Source: Mesostigma viride (Eukaryota; Streptophyta; Mesostigmatophyceae; Mesostigmatales; Mesostigmataceae). Taken from it: DNA of 64,000 nt. The DNA lies in contig RPFO01001231.1 in the NCBI GenBank assembly GCA_009746045.1, positions 67,501 to 131,500 of the forward strand, in the 5' to 3' direction. A program made the translations under genes and the position numbers. The notes under the pieces were generated by a model, which was not told the origin of the DNA, searched no databases, and was given only the letters and a program-made list of their open reading frames with translations. This document shows positions 12,961 through 24,301 of the stretch, piece by piece. Each line of letters opens with the position of its first letter. The first letter of the stretch is position 1.

Positions 12961-13187
12961 AATTTCTCCTTATCAGTTTAGTTGCTCCATTATTAATGAA
13001 TTGTAAAAATTATAAATTGTTTATATAAAAAAATATTTATTCCATCTTTATGAGGAATTATTTTCCTTTGATCATTGACCAAGAAAAGATATAACACAAA
13101 TAGTATTTTTGAAATACGGTATTTATATAAAAGAAGAAAAATTATTTTTGTATATAAAACATAGGATAAAAAAATATTTTTCTTCTT

Positions 13188-13589
13188 TTACCAAATATAA
13201 CAAAGAATTTCTCCACCAATTTTTTGCATACGAGCTTGTTTATCTGTCAAAATGCCTTGAGATGTGGAAAGAATAGCAATTCCAATTCCCCCTAAAACTT
13301 TTGGAATATCTTTATAACTTGTATAGACTCTAAGACCAGATTTACTAACACGTTGAAGCGCTGTAATATATGGTTTACGTTTCTTGCCTTGGTATTTTAA
13401 AGAAAGAATTAACTCAGGGTTATTAGATGAATTTGTATTATATTCAATACTTTCTATAAAACCTTCTTTTAGCAAACACTGTGCAATACCTTTATTAGTA
13501 TTACTTGCTATAACTGCAACTTGTTTTTGTGTAATTAAATTTGCATTGCGTATACGAGTAATCATATCTGCGATTGTATCATTGACCAT
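13188..13589 (-). CDS. rps8: 30S ribosomal protein S8
   Basis: 133 residues starting [16 protein letters not shown], with the C-terminal motif [27 protein letters not shown] use the ATG at 13589, preceded by AAAAGGAG. The frame is open further upstream to 13631, but that extension overlaps the rpl5 stop and matches no S8 sequence. S8 organises the central domain of 16S rRNA. Confidence 0.97.
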   Translation of the reverse strand: MVNDTIADMITRIRNANLITQKQVAVIASNTNKGIAQCLLKEGFIESIEYNTNSSNNPELILSLKYQGKKRKPYITALQRVSKSGLRVYTSYKDIPKVLGGIGIAILSTSQGILTDKQARMQKIGGEILCYIW

Positions 13590-13620
13590 TCGAACTCCTT
13601 TTTTTTCAATAATAAAATAG

Positions 13621-14175
13621 TTAATTCGCAAATTTTTCTTTAAAAGGCATGCCTAAGACTTCTAAAAGATAAAAACCTTCAGAATCTGTTTTCGCATTGG
13701 TTACTATACAAATATCCATTCCTCTTATTTTGTCAATTTGATCATAATCTATTTCAGGAAACATAAGTTGTTCTTTTAAGCCTAAATTATAATTTCCGTG
13801 ACCATCAAAACTTTTAGAACTCACACCTTGAAAATCTCGTATTCTAGGCAAAGCTAAATTAATTAAACGATCTAAGAAAGCATACATAGAATCACCTCTT
13901 AATGTGATACAAATACCAATCGGTAAACCTTCTCGTATTTTAAAACCAGCAATAGCTTTTTTAGCACGTGTAATTACACCTTTTTGCCCAGCAATAATAG
14001 ACAATTCTTTCATAGCTGATTCTAATGATTTCGAATTTTGAGATGCTTCACTTAAACCACAATTAATAACAATTTTTTTGATACGTGGTATTTGATGCGG
14101 ATTTTTATATCCAAAAGTTTCTTGTAGTTTTAGAACTGCAGATTCTAAATACAATGTTTTTAATCTTTGTACCAT
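13621..14175 (-). CDS. rpl5: 50S ribosomal protein L5
   Basis: 184 residues with the conserved [29 protein letters not shown] and [21 protein letters not shown] segments. L5 binds 5S rRNA. It is retained in many algal plastids and absent from those of land plants. It lies between rpl14 and rps8 as in bacteria, with rpl24 missing. Confidence 0.97.
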   Translation of the reverse strand: MVQRLKTLYLESAVLKLQETFGYKNPHQIPRIKKIVINCGLSEASQNSKSLESAMKELSIIAGQKGVITRAKKAIAGFKIREGLPIGICITLRGDSMYAFLDRLINLALPRIRDFQGVSSKSFDGHGNYNLGLKEQLMFPEIDYDQIDKIRGMDICIVTNAKTDSEGFYLLEVLGMPFKEKFAN

Positions 14176-14261
14176 AATAAGTATTTAATTTTCTATTAGA
14201 ATTTTATACAAAAATTCAGAAAGTCATGAACAACATTAATAATGCATTTTAAAATTATGTT

Positions 14262-14630
14262 TTATAACACTTCTGGTGCAAGAGAAACAATTTTTGTAAA
14301 ATTACGATCTCTTAATTCTCTAGCGACAGGGCCAAAAACTCTGGTGCCTTTAGGATTGCCATCTTTGTTAATTACAACAGCAGCATTATCATCAAATCTT
14401 ATAGTCATACCATTTTCTCTTCGAATCCCTTTACAAGTGCGTACAACTACAGCTCTTACTACTTCTGATTTTTTTAATGACATATTCGGAACAGAATCTT
14501 TTACTACACCAATAATAACATCACCAATAGCAGCATATTTACGTTGACTGCCACCTAATACACGAATACACATTATTTTTTTAGCGCCACTATTATCTGC
14601 TACATTAAGATAAGATTGAGCTTGTATCAT
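14262..14630 (-). CDS. rpl14: 50S ribosomal protein L14
   Basis: 122 residues, [20 protein letters not shown]..., ending [12 protein letters not shown]: full-length L14 with its DNSGA motif. It contacts the small subunit at a bridge. The normal rps17/rpl29 neighbours on the rpl16 side are missing; a 259-base gap takes their place. Confidence 0.98.
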   Translation of the reverse strand: MIQAQSYLNVADNSGAKKIMCIRVLGGSQRKYAAIGDVIIGVVKDSVPNMSLKKSEVVRAVVVRTCKGIRRENGMTIRFDDNAAVVINKDGNPKGTRVFGPVARELRDRNFTKIVSLAPEVL

Positions 14631-14661
14631 AAAATTTTTAAATATTAAAGATCAAAATAAA

Positions 14662-14701
14662 CTCTTGTCCGATGGCATTGAAAATGTTATCAGGACAAGA
14701 G
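14662..14701. repeat. Stem-loop in the rpl16-rpl14 gap
   Basis: 9-bp arms (CTCTTGTCC at 14662-14670 and GGACAAGAG at 14693-14701) around a 22-base loop, more GC-rich than its surroundings. It lies where bacterial operons carry rpl29 and rps17. It may be a processing or regulatory element in the polycistronic mRNA. Confidence 0.45.
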
Positions 14702-14889
14702 AAAATATGTTGTATTTCATAAATTTTCAAACTATATCGCTTTAGCTTTCAAAAAAAATGTTTGAAAAACATTGCAAATAATCAAAATATAGCTATTTAT
14801 AAAATAAATCTTTATTTTATATTCACAAAATTTATATATAAACAAAGATTTATAATAAAAAGAAAAAATATATCAATAACAACAATGAA

Positions 14890-15300
14890 TTAAACATCAC
14901 GCACTACAAATTGAGTTTTTACTGGCATTTTGAATCCAGCGACTCGCATAGCACTACGTGCAATTTCTGGAGTTACACCTTTCATTTCATATAATATGGT
15001 ACCAGGTTTTACTACAGCAACCCAATATTCAGGAGATCCTTTTCCAGAACCCATACGGGTTTCTGCTGGGCGAATAGTTACAGGTTTATCAGGAAAAACA
15101 CGAATCCATAATTGACCGCCACGACGTGTATATCTAGTCATAGCACGTCTGCCAGCTTCAATTTGACGTGAAGTAAGCCACCCTGGTTCTAATGTTTTTA
15201 ATCCAAAATCACCAAAAGACACTTTATTGCCTCGAGTAGCAACGCCTCTCATTTTCCCTCTGTGATGTCGTCTAAATTTAGTTCTTTTTGGGCTTAACAT
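14890..15300 (-). CDS. rpl16: 50S ribosomal protein L16
   Basis: 136 residues, [19 protein letters not shown]..., with the conserved [19 protein letters not shown] and [17 protein letters not shown] stretches. It lies near the A-site tRNA elbow. There is no intron; most land plants have one after the first codons. Confidence 0.98.
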   Translation of the reverse strand: MLSPKRTKFRRHHRGKMRGVATRGNKVSFGDFGLKTLEPGWLTSRQIEAGRRAMTRYTRRGGQLWIRVFPDKPVTIRPAETRMGSGKGSPEYWVAVVKPGTILYEMKGVTPEIARSAMRVAGFKMPVKTQFVVRDV

Positions 15301-15381
15301 AATCTTAATCTCTTTAATCTAAATACACATAATTGCCAAAAAAGTAAATAATGAGAAATGGAAAAAATATCTATTTATTAA

Positions 15382-16023
15382 TTAATTAATAGATATTTTT
15401 TCACCTTTAAATATCCAAACTTTGATACCAATAATGCCATAAATAGTTTTTGCTTGGCAATGACTATAATCAATATCTGCACGCAGAGTTTGTAAAGGCA
15501 CTCTACCTTCACGTACCCATTCACTTCTAGCAATTTCAGCGCCATTTAATCTGCCAGCAACTTGAATTTTAATTCCTTGTACGCCTGCTCTTTTAGCTCG
15601 TTGAACTGCTTGTCTGATAGCACGTCGGAAAGGTTTTCTTTCTTGAAGTCTTTGTGCAATAAATTCTCCAATAAGAGTAGATTCTAAATCAGGTTCTTGA
15701 AGATAAGTGATTGTGATTCTAAACTTTCGTTTATTTCTTAATTTATCTTGTAAATCTCTGATTAAATTTTCAATTCCCTTTCCTGTACGTCCAACAACAA
15801 GTCCAGGACGAGCTGTATATATTTCAATCTCCACTTGATCTGCTTTACGTTGAATATCAATTCGTGCAACACCAGCATTAGCTAATTTTGCATTTAAATA
15901 TTTACGTATATAATTATCTTCTTCTACTAAAAACTTATATTCAGAAGGTTTTGCAAACCAATGGGCACGATGTTCTTGTGTAACTCCAAGCCGAAACCCA
16001 AGAGGATGAATCTTTTGTCCCAT
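15382..16023 (-). CDS. rps3: 30S ribosomal protein S3
   Basis: 213 residues beginning [20 protein letters not shown], with a KH domain ([14 protein letters not shown] near 75-88) and the C-terminal [20 protein letters not shown] domain. It forms part of the mRNA entry tunnel. It follows rpl22 in the operon. Confidence 0.98.
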   Translation of the reverse strand: MGQKIHPLGFRLGVTQEHRAHWFAKPSEYKFLVEEDNYIRKYLNAKLANAGVARIDIQRKADQVEIEIYTARPGLVVGRTGKGIENLIRDLQDKLRNKRKFRITITYLQEPDLESTLIGEFIAQRLQERKPFRRAIRQAVQRAKRAGVQGIKIQVAGRLNGAEIARSEWVREGRVPLQTLRADIDYSHCQAKTIYGIIGIKVWIFKGEKISIN

Positions 16024-16069
16024 GTTCTTTTATCCTGTGTAAAATATATCACTAAGAAAATTATTCAAT

Positions 16070-16429
16070 TTATTTAATACTTTGAACAGTAATACTAATT
16101 TGACATGTTGGTTTACGAATAGGAAAACCTCTTCCCTGTGCTCTTGGTCTAAATCTTTTTAATATAGGTCCTTTATCTACTTTTGCTTCACTGATAGATA
16201 AACTAGCTTTAGTAAGACCTAAATTATTTTTTGCATTAGCTGCTGCTGAATACAATACTTTAGATATAGGTTCACATGCTCTATAAGGCATAAACTGTAA
16301 TATCATTAAAGCTTCTTCATAGGAACGACCACGAATTTGGTCTAATACTCTACGTACTTTTTGAGGAGACATAAATACTCCTCTTGCTACTGCTTTCACT
16401 TTAAGATCCGCATCTCTAGTCATATTCAT
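16070..16429 (-). CDS. rpl22: 50S ribosomal protein L22
   Basis: 119 residues with the L22 core [21 protein letters not shown] and the beta-hairpin tip region [20 protein letters not shown] that reaches the peptide exit tunnel. GGAG sits upstream of the first ATG; a second ATG two codons later is also possible. Confidence 0.97.
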   Translation of the reverse strand: MNMTRDADLKVKAVARGVFMSPQKVRRVLDQIRGRSYEEALMILQFMPYRACEPISKVLYSAAANAKNNLGLTKASLSISEAKVDKGPILKRFRPRAQGRGFPIRKPTCQISITVQSIK

Positions 16430-16449
16430 TAAAAATTTTTCTCCTATCC

Positions 16450-16731
16450 TTAAGGACGACGAGATTTTTTATCACTTTTTGTATGCCCACGGAAAGTTCG
16501 AGTGGGTGAAAATTCACCCAATTTATGACCTACCATTTGATCTGTTATAAAAATTGGTAAATGTTCACGTCCATTATGAACGGCTATAGTATGCCCAATC
16601 ATAATCGGCAGAATAGTAGATCCTCGAGACCAAGTTGTAATAACTTTTTTTTCTTTTTTGACATTGAGAAACTCAATTTTTTTTAAAAGATGATCGGCAA
16701 CAAAAGGGCCCTTTTTTAGAGAACGTGCCAT
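16450..16731 (-). CDS. rps19: 30S ribosomal protein S19
   Basis: 93 residues, [20 protein letters not shown]..., with the diagnostic [20 protein letters not shown] and [16 protein letters not shown] motifs. It is located in the small-subunit head near the A site. AAAGGA precedes the start. Confidence 0.98.
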   Translation of the reverse strand: MARSLKKGPFVADHLLKKIEFLNVKKEKKVITTWSRGSTILPIMIGHTIAVHNGREHLPIFITDQMVGHKLGEFSPTRTFRGHTKSDKKSRRP

Positions 16732-16807
16732 TATAAACTATCCTTTTGATTAATCAATCTATTATTTATATTATTGTTTTATTGCAATTAATAGAAAAAA
16801 TGAAGAA

Positions 16808-17638
16808 TTAAGCAGATTTACGACGTCGAATGATAAGAACATCACTATATTTTTTACGTTTTCTAGTTTTTGCTCCTAAAGCGGTTTTTCCCCACGGAGA
16901 AACTGGTTTAGGTCTTCCAATAGGAGATCTTCCTTCACCACCACCATGAGGGTGATCGACAGGATTCATTACAACGCCTCTTACTACTGGTCTTTTACCT
17001 AACCAACGTGTTCTACCTGCTTTCCCAATGGTAATGTTATTAGCATCAACATTTCCTACTTGTCCTATTGTTGCCCAACATTCCTTAAGAATTAATCTTA
17101 CTTCGCCAGAAGGTAATCTGACTGTCACAAATTTTCCCTCTTTTGCAATCAATTGAGCAACCGCGCCTGCTGCACGTGCGAGTTGACCACCTTGTCCTGG
17201 AGACAATTCTATATTATGTATCCCAGTTCCAAGAGGAATTTTATTTAATGGTAAAGAATTCCCTACAGATAAAGGTGCTTCTACAGAAGATACAATTTCC
17301 TTGCCTACAGATAAACCGCGAGGGTGAATGATATATCTTTTGATTCCATTTTTATAGTATAAAAGAGCAATCCTGCAATTTCTATTAGGATCATATTCAA
17401 TACTTGCAACTGTAGCAGGAATATTTTTTTCTCTTGTAAAATCTATCAGACGACATAATCTCTTATGTCCTCCTCCTCTATGTCTTATAGTAATAATACC
17501 TCTATTATTACGTCCTTTTGATCTATGTCTATGATAAGTTAATGATTTTTCTGGATTGGTTTTTGTTATATCATTAAATTCTAAAACAGATCGATTGCGT
17601 GTACCTGGTGTATAAGCCTTGTATAAACGAATCCCCAT
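16808..17638 (-). CDS. rpl2: 50S ribosomal protein L2
   Basis: 276 residues; L2 is required for subunit association and peptidyl transfer. The conserved C-terminal loop [18 protein letters not shown] contains the essential histidine. No intron. It lies between rpl23 and rps19, the bacterial S10 operon order; rpl3 and rpl4 are absent. Confidence 0.98.
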   Translation of the reverse strand: MGIRLYKAYTPGTRNRSVLEFNDITKTNPEKSLTYHRHRSKGRNNRGIITIRHRGGGHKRLCRLIDFTREKNIPATVASIEYDPNRNCRIALLYYKNGIKRYIIHPRGLSVGKEIVSSVEAPLSVGNSLPLNKIPLGTGIHNIELSPGQGGQLARAAGAVAQLIAKEGKFVTVRLPSGEVRLILKECWATIGQVGNVDANNITIGKAGRTRWLGKRPVVRGVVMNPVDHPHGGGEGRSPIGRPKPVSPWGKTALGAKTRKRKKYSDVLIIRRRKSA

Positions 17639-17668
17639 AGAAATAGGATAATAAAAATGCTACGATAA

Positions 17669-17947
17669 TTAAGTTTCTGGAAGTAATTTTATAGAGTCAC
17701 CTGTTTTTAAAGTGACAATGACTCTTTTATAATTAGGACGGTATCCTTCAGATCTGCCAATACGTCTTTTTTTTCTTGGCGGTCTATGTGTATTCACTGA
17801 AAGCACTTTAACATTAAAAAAATCTTCTATTAAAGCTTTTATAGTAATTTTATTAGCTTTCGGATCCACATCAAAAGTATATTGATTATTTTCCAATAGA
17901 CGAGTGGCTTTTTCAGTAAGGACAGGATATTTTACAATATCAATCAT
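17669..17947 (-). CDS. rpl23: 50S ribosomal protein L23
   Basis: 92 residues with the L23 core [20 protein letters not shown] and the basic loop [21 protein letters not shown]23 lies at the peptide tunnel exit and docks SRP. It is the first gene of the ribosomal operon, so its promoter should lie in 17948-18170. Confidence 0.97.
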   Translation of the reverse strand: MIDIVKYPVLTEKATRLLENNQYTFDVDPKANKITIKALIEDFFNVKVLSVNTHRPPRKKRRIGRSEGYRPNYKRVIVTLKTGDSIKLLPET

Positions 17948-18172
17948 ACTATTTCTTACTTATAATTTTTGTGTGATGCGCCAATACAAAAACAGATTTT
18001 TTTATGCATCTATTAATATATATTTTTATAAGAATACATACAAAAATATATATTATTCATATTTGAATAAAATTCTGTCAAAATATGACAAAACAATGCT
18101 TATTTTATCGAAAGATTCAAAATGTTTCTAGTACTAAATATAACTGAAACAGCCAAATTAATATATACAGAT

Positions 18173-18244
18173 GGAGTTAAGCGGGTTTGAACCGCTGACT
18201 TTCTCAATGCCATTGAGATACTCTTCCAACTGAGCTATAACCCC
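18173..18244 (-). tRNA. trnA(ggc): tRNA-Ala(GGC)
   Basis: 72-base cloverleaf. The anticodon stem TCTCA/TGAGA encloses loop ATGGCAT, giving anticodon GGC. The acceptor stem contains G3-U70, the alanine identity element. The 3' CCA is not encoded. Land-plant plastids have only trnA(ugc), in the rRNA operon; this additional isoacceptor is an ancestral retention. Confidence 0.93.
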
Positions 18245-18490
18245 TTTAATAATTAAGATTATTATTAAATAAACAAAAAAATTTTTTTTTATATAGACAT
18301 AATGATAACATTACTATATACACATTAAATTTCAAATTTATTACAAAAAGATTCTGGTTTTAAAAAACAGTACTACAATTAATATAAGAACAATCTAATG
18401 TTTAGAGAGACAAAATATTAATAATTTTTCTCTCATTAATCAGAGCAATTTCTTTTTTTCATTTTAATTTTTACTATCTTAAACAAATCA

Positions 18491-19012
18491 ATGCCAAGGT
18501 CTCAAAAAAATGACAATTTTATAGATAAAACTTTTACTGTAGTTGCCGATATTATCTTAAAAGTTTTACCTACTACTGTACGAGAAAAAGCAGCTTTTAG
18601 TTATTATAGAGATGGAATGTCAGCTCAAGCAGAAGGTGAATACGCAGAAGCTTTACAAAATTATTATGAGGCGATGAGATTAGAAATAGATCCATATGAC
18701 CGCAGTTATATTTTATATAATATTGGATTAATTCATACAAGTAATGGAGAGCATGGAAAAGCTTTAGAATATTATTATCAAGCAATTGAAAGAAATCCAT
18801 CTCTTCCTCAAGCATTAAATAATATTGCAGTTATTTATCATTATCGAGGAGAACAAGCTATTGAAGAAGGTAACATAGCAACTTCAGAAATTCTTTTTAA
18901 TCAAGCTGCTTCGTATTGGAAACAAGCAATACGATTAGCTCCTAATAGTTATATTGAAGCACAAAATTGGCTAAAAATAACTGGACGTATAGAAGATAAC
19001 ATCAATTTATAA
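18491..19012 (+). CDS. ycf3: Photosystem I assembly protein Ycf3 (TPR protein)
   Basis: 173 residues starting [20 protein letters not shown]. It has three tetratricopeptide repeats (about 35-68, 72-105 and 120-153; e.g. [38 protein letters not shown]). It acts as a chaperone in PSI assembly, binding PsaA and PsaD. The reading frame is continuous; land plants have up to two introns. Confidence 0.98.
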   Translation: MPRSQKNDNFIDKTFTVVADIILKVLPTTVREKAAFSYYRDGMSAQAEGEYAEALQNYYEAMRLEIDPYDRSYILYNIGLIHTSNGEHGKALEYYYQAIERNPSLPQALNNIAVIYHYRGEQAIEEGNIATSEILFNQAASYWKQAIRLAPNSYIEAQNWLKITGRIEDNINL

Positions 19013-19520
19013 ATATTCTTATGATAAGTTTATTTACTAATAAGAATGAATCATTATTTGATAAATAAATTGTAAATTATTAAAAAAGATAATAAATGAA
19101 GACTGGACTGAAATATTAAAAAAAGTACAATGTAAAAAAAATATTTTTGCTTTGGACTGAAGACAATAAAAATGGAACATAAGAAGTACAAAAGAAAGTG
19201 CTTCATCTAAAATTCAGTCAAGAAGAATTTGCCCTCTTAGATAAAACCCCTGAATCATTGAAACAGAATCGATCTGGTTTAATTGGAATTTCAATTTATA
19301 CGTACTCTTCAAATTTGATTGGAAACAATAAATGATCTGAGGATTTTGTTCGAAAAAAAAATCACAAGGTGAATAATTTAGGGAAAAGCAAAAAATGTAT
19401 ACAATGTATAATTTTTAATAAAATGTAAATATAAGTGATAATATAACAGTATCAATGAATTTATAAAGTTTTTTAGTGTCAAATAAATTATGCTTTGTGT
19501 ATAATTAAAAACAAACAAAT
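19013..19520. other. Intergenic region ycf3-ssrA with an atypical open segment
   Basis: At 19183-19335 a frame stays open for 50 codons (EVQKKVLHLKFSQEEFALLD..., ending SNLIGNNK) but has no start codon and follows a TAA. It is less AT-rich than the flanks. I cannot assign it to a family. It may be a gene remnant or chance. The last ~100 bases should hold the ssrA promoter. Confidence 0.35.
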
Positions 19521-19876
19521 GGGGTTGAAATGGTTTCGACGTTTTAGTATATATCTTCTTACAAGCAAGTCGAGAATGAACCAATCTCGTAAACTTGAGT
19601 TCAATTGCAAATAAATGCTAACAATATTTTACCTTTTAATCGTAAGACAGCCGTAGCTGTTTAAAAGTTTTTTGATAACTTCGAGCATTTTTGATTTGTT
19701 AAATACAATTGTTATAAAACAAATTAAATAATAGTTTTTGTTTCTTTACAAATAATGTAGAAATAATTTTTTTTAGCTTTTCAAGCTCCAGCTTTGTGGA
19801 TTAGCAAAGCTAAACTTGTGAATACAAAGAAGAGATCAAACTAAAGCGGACGCGGGTTCAAAACCCGCCAGCTCCA
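19521..19876 (+). ncRNA. ssrA: Transfer-messenger RNA (tmRNA)
   Basis: tmRNA rescues stalled ribosomes and adds a degradation tag. The 5' end GGGGTTGAAATGGTTTCGAC and the 3' T-arm with GGGTTCAAAACCC and AGCTCC form the tRNA-like domain; the 5' GGGGTT pairs with 3' AGCTCC. The tag reading frame is 19617-19664: resume codon GCT, peptide ANNILPFNRKTAVAV, then TAA. The tag resembles cyanobacterial tags (ANNI...) and ends in small hydrophobic residues suited to Clp recognition. The molecule is in one piece, not permuted. The CCA end is not encoded. Confidence 0.95.
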
Positions 19877-19984
19877 TAAGAAAAAACATATGGTATAAAA
19901 AGAAAAAATATTTTTTAATTTATTTATATAGAAAATAGTTATTTTCTATAAATAATATATAATAAAAAAGTAGTTCATAAAATA

Positions 19985-20071
19985 GCATCTATTGCCGAGA
20001 GGCCGAAGGCGGCGGACTCATAATCCGTTATCTCGAAAGAGACATCGCTGGTTCGAATCCAGCTGGATGCA
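19985..20071 (+). tRNA. trnI(cau): Class II tRNA with CAU anticodon, probably tRNA-Ile2 (lysidine)
   Basis: 87 bases. The acceptor GCATCTA/TGGATGC nearly matches the GCATCCA/TGGATGC of plastid trnI(cau). The anticodon stem GCGGA/TCCGT encloses CTCATAA, so the anticodon is CAU. The T-arm GCTGG-TTCGAAT-CCAGC is perfect. It also has an ~18-base variable region able to form a stem (TCTC...GAGA), a class II feature normally seen in Ser, Leu and bacterial Tyr tRNAs. Initiator and elongator Met candidates exist elsewhere in the window and tilS is encoded at 52.7 kb, so tRNA-Ile2 is the best identity. That identity is inferred. Confidence 0.75.
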
Positions 20072-20206
20072 TTAATTATATTTTTACTCAATAAAAAGAA
20101 CGTAAATATATTAAAATACTCAAACTAATTCAATGAATATTTTTTCTCGAATTTTTATTTATCAATATATATTCAATTTTTGTATTTACTAAAACAATAA
20201 AATATA

Positions 20207-20253
20207 AAAAAAAATGGAAATTTTTGCTATCAGCAAAAATTTCCATTTTTTTT
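20207..20253 (-). terminator. rbcL 3' stem-loop
   Basis: Perfect 22-bp arms (20207-20228 and 20232-20253) with a 3-base loop, 15 bases beyond the rbcL stop codon. It is one of the longest perfect hairpins in the window. Confidence 0.8.
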
Positions 20254-20267
20254 AGGTTACAAAAAAA

Positions 20268-21695
20268 TTATAGAGTATCGATTGTCTCGAATTCAAACTT
20301 AATTTCTTTCCAAACTTCACATGCAGCAGCTAGTTCAGGAGACCACTTACATGCAGCTCTGATAACATCATTACCTTCACGAGCAAGGTCACGACCTTCG
20401 TTACGAGCTTGTACACAAGCTTCTAATGCAACACGGTTAGCAACAGCACCAGGAGCATTACCCCAAGGATGTCCTAAAGTACCGCCACCAAATTGTAGAC
20501 AAGAATCATCACCGAAAATTTCAGTTAAAGCTGGCATGTGCCAAACATGAATACCACCAGAAGCAACTGGCATAACACCACCCATAGAACACCAATCTTG
20601 AGTGAAGTAAACACCTCTACTTCTATCTTTTTCGATGTAATCATCACGCATTAGATCAACGAAACCTAAAGTAACTTCACGTTCACCTTCTAGTTTACCT
20701 ACAACAGTACCAGAGTGAAGATGGTCACCACCAGATAAACGAAGAGCTTTAGCTAATACACGGAAGTGAATACCATGGTTTTTTTGTCTATCAATTACAG
20801 CGTGCATCGCACGGTGAATGTGAAGTAATAAACCATTATCACGACAATAAGCAGCTAAGCTAGTATTTGCTGTGAAACCACCAGTTAAGTAGTCATGCAT
20901 AATAATAGGCACACCTAATTCTTTTGCATAAGCAGCTCTTTTTAGCATTTCTTCACAAGTAGCAGCTGTTGCGTTTAAATAGTGTCCTTTAATTTCGCCT
21001 GTTTCAGATTGAGATTTGAAAATAGCTTCTGCTACGAATAAGAATCTATCTCTCCAACGCATAAATGGTTGAGAGTTAACGTTTTCATCGTCTTTAGTGA
21101 AGTCTAAACCACCACGTAAACATTCATAACAAGCACGACCGTAGTTTTTAGCAGAAAGACCTAATTTTGGCTTAATAGTACATCCTAATAAAGGACGTCC
21201 ATATTTGTTTAATTTATCTCTTTCTACTTGAATACCATGAGGTGGTCCTTGGAAAGTTTTTACATATGCTACTGGAATTCTTAAATCTTCTAAACGTAGA
21301 GCTCTTAAAGCTTTGAATCCAAATACGTTACCAACAATAGAAGTGAAAAGGTTAGTTACAGAACCTTCTTCAAATAAATCAATTGGATACGCTACATATG
21401 CAATGTACTGATTCTCTTCGCCAGCTACTGGTTCAAGATCATAGCATCTACCTTTGTAACGATCTAAAGAAGTTAGACCATCAGTCCATACAGTAGTCCA
21501 TGTACCAGTGGAAGATTCAGCTGCAACCGCTGCACCACATTCTTCTGGTGGAACGCCAGGTTGAGGTGTCATACGGAAAGCTGCAAGGATATCTGTATCT
21601 TTTACTACATAATCTGGAGTGTAATAAGTAAGTTTGTAATCCTTAACACCAGCTTTAAATCCAGTGCCTGCTTTAGTTTCAGTTTTTGGTGACAT
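20268..21695 (-). CDS. rbcL: Rubisco large subunit
   Basis: Form IB ribulose-1,5-bisphosphate carboxylase/oxygenase large chain, the catalytic subunit of CO2 fixation in the stroma. The 475-residue length is standard. Active-site residues are in place: Lys175, carbamylated Lys201 with Asp203 and Glu204, His294 and loop-6 Lys334 (VGKLEGER). A strong GGAGG lies shortly before the ATG. It is transcribed divergently from atpB, the classic plastid arrangement. Confidence 0.99.
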   Translation of the reverse strand: MSPKTETKAGTGFKAGVKDYKLTYYTPDYVVKDTDILAAFRMTPQPGVPPEECGAAVAAESSTGTWTTVWTDGLTSLDRYKGRCYDLEPVAGEENQYIAYVAYPIDLFEEGSVTNLFTSIVGNVFGFKALRALRLEDLRIPVAYVKTFQGPPHGIQVERDKLNKYGRPLLGCTIKPKLGLSAKNYGRACYECLRGGLDFTKDDENVNSQPFMRWRDRFLFVAEAIFKSQSETGEIKGHYLNATAATCEEMLKRAAYAKELGVPIIMHDYLTGGFTANTSLAAYCRDNGLLLHIHRAMHAVIDRQKNHGIHFRVLAKALRLSGGDHLHSGTVVGKLEGEREVTLGFVDLMRDDYIEKDRSRGVYFTQDWCSMGGVMPVASGGIHVWHMPALTEIFGDDSCLQFGGGTLGHPWGNAPGAVANRVALEACVQARNEGRDLAREGNDVIRAACKWSPELAAACEVWKEIKFEFETIDTL

Positions 21696-23600
<1,905 letters not shown>

Positions 23601-23616
23601 TAGGATATAAGAAGAT

Positions 23617-24018
23617 ATGAGCTTTCAAGTCCGCATTATAGCTCCCAATGGTATTATTTGGGACTCAGAAGCTGAAGAAATTATATTAAGTACTAATACA
23701 GGAAAAATTGGAGTATTAACTAATCATACTTCTTTATTAACTGGGTTAGATATTGGTACTATAAGAATTCGCGCTTTAAATAATCAATGGAATACCTTAG
23801 CGTTAATGTCTGGTTTTGCCGTTATTAAAGACAATGTAGCAACTATCATTGTCAGTGAGGCTGAAAATGGAGCTAATATTAAATCTGAAGAAGCTCAAAC
23901 TCAACTAGAAGAAGCTAAGTCTTATTTTAATACCGCAAAAGGTACTAAAAATGAAGTTGAAGCTAATTTAGCAGTTAAACGAGCAGAAACTCGTTTAAAA
24001 GCATCTCAAAATTTATAA
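23617..24018 (+). CDS. atpE: ATP synthase CF1 epsilon subunit
   Basis: 133 residues starting MSFQVRIIAPNGIIWDSEAE, with the N-terminal beta-sandwich and the C-terminal helical hairpin that inhibits hydrolysis. It follows atpB without overlap; in many land plants the two overlap. A short inverted repeat (ACATCTTCTGC / GCAGAAGATGT, about 24033-24062) follows and may end the transcript. Confidence 0.97.
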   Translation: MSFQVRIIAPNGIIWDSEAEEIILSTNTGKIGVLTNHTSLLTGLDIGTIRIRALNNQWNTLALMSGFAVIKDNVATIIVSEAENGANIKSEEAQTQLEEAKSYFNTAKGTKNEVEANLAVKRAETRLKASQNL

Positions 24019-24121
24019 TTAATTTCTGAAAAAACATCTTCTGCTATTAAAGCAGAAGATGTTTACAATTATTCATTTTTTTCAATTTATATTCATTATC
24101 TATATTATAATCACTGTATAA

Positions 24122-24193
24122 GGCTTTGTAGCTCAGCGGTAGAGCAGGGGATTCATAAGCCCAAGGTCGCAGGTTCAAATCCCGCCAGAGCCA
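24122..24193 (+). tRNA. trnM(cau): tRNA with CAU anticodon, probably elongator tRNA-Met
   Basis: The 72-base cloverleaf has a good acceptor stem (GGCTTTG/CAGAGCC) and D-arm (GCTC/GAGC). The loop TTCATAA gives CAU. The anticodon stem GGGGA/GCCCA has only three canonical pairs (G27-A43 and A31-G39 are not), and the T stem GCAGG/CCCGC has an A51-C63 mismatch. It resembles cyanobacterial elongator Met tRNA and is assigned by exclusion. The mismatches make its function less certain. Confidence 0.75.
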
Positions 24194-24230
24194 TTGAAAA
24201 GATAAAAATATATAAAGTATTTTTTTATTA

Positions 24231-24301
24231 AGCGGATAACGGGAATCGAACCCGTCTCTCCAGTTTGGAAAACTGGGGCATTACCACTATGCAATATCCG
24301 C
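24231..24301 (-). tRNA. trnG(ucc): tRNA-Gly(UCC)
   Basis: 71 bases. The anticodon stem CCAGT/ACTGG encloses TTTCCAA, giving UCC. Acceptor GCGGATA/TATCCGC and T-arm are well paired. The gene is continuous; in land plants trnG(ucc) has a group II intron. Confidence 0.94.

Noticed and set aside
13590..13631. N-terminal extension of rps8 upstream of the ATG at 13589
   Set aside because: It overlaps the rpl5 stop, has no S8 similarity, and a good ribosome-binding site precedes 13589.
14631..14889. Hidden rps17 or rpl29 in the rpl16-rpl14 gap
   Set aside because: 259 bases with stops in all frames on the minus strand; too short for rps17 and no matching motif.
19013..19520. rnpB or plastid SRP RNA (ffs)
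   Set aside because: Looked for the RNase P GAGGAAAGTCC core and the SRP GGTCAGG...GGAAGGAAGCAGCC motif; neither is present here or in 53792-54527.
20224..20550. 108-codon plus-strand ORF over the rbcL 3' end
   Set aside because: Antisense shadow of rbcL; the peptide is compositionally odd and crosses the hairpin.
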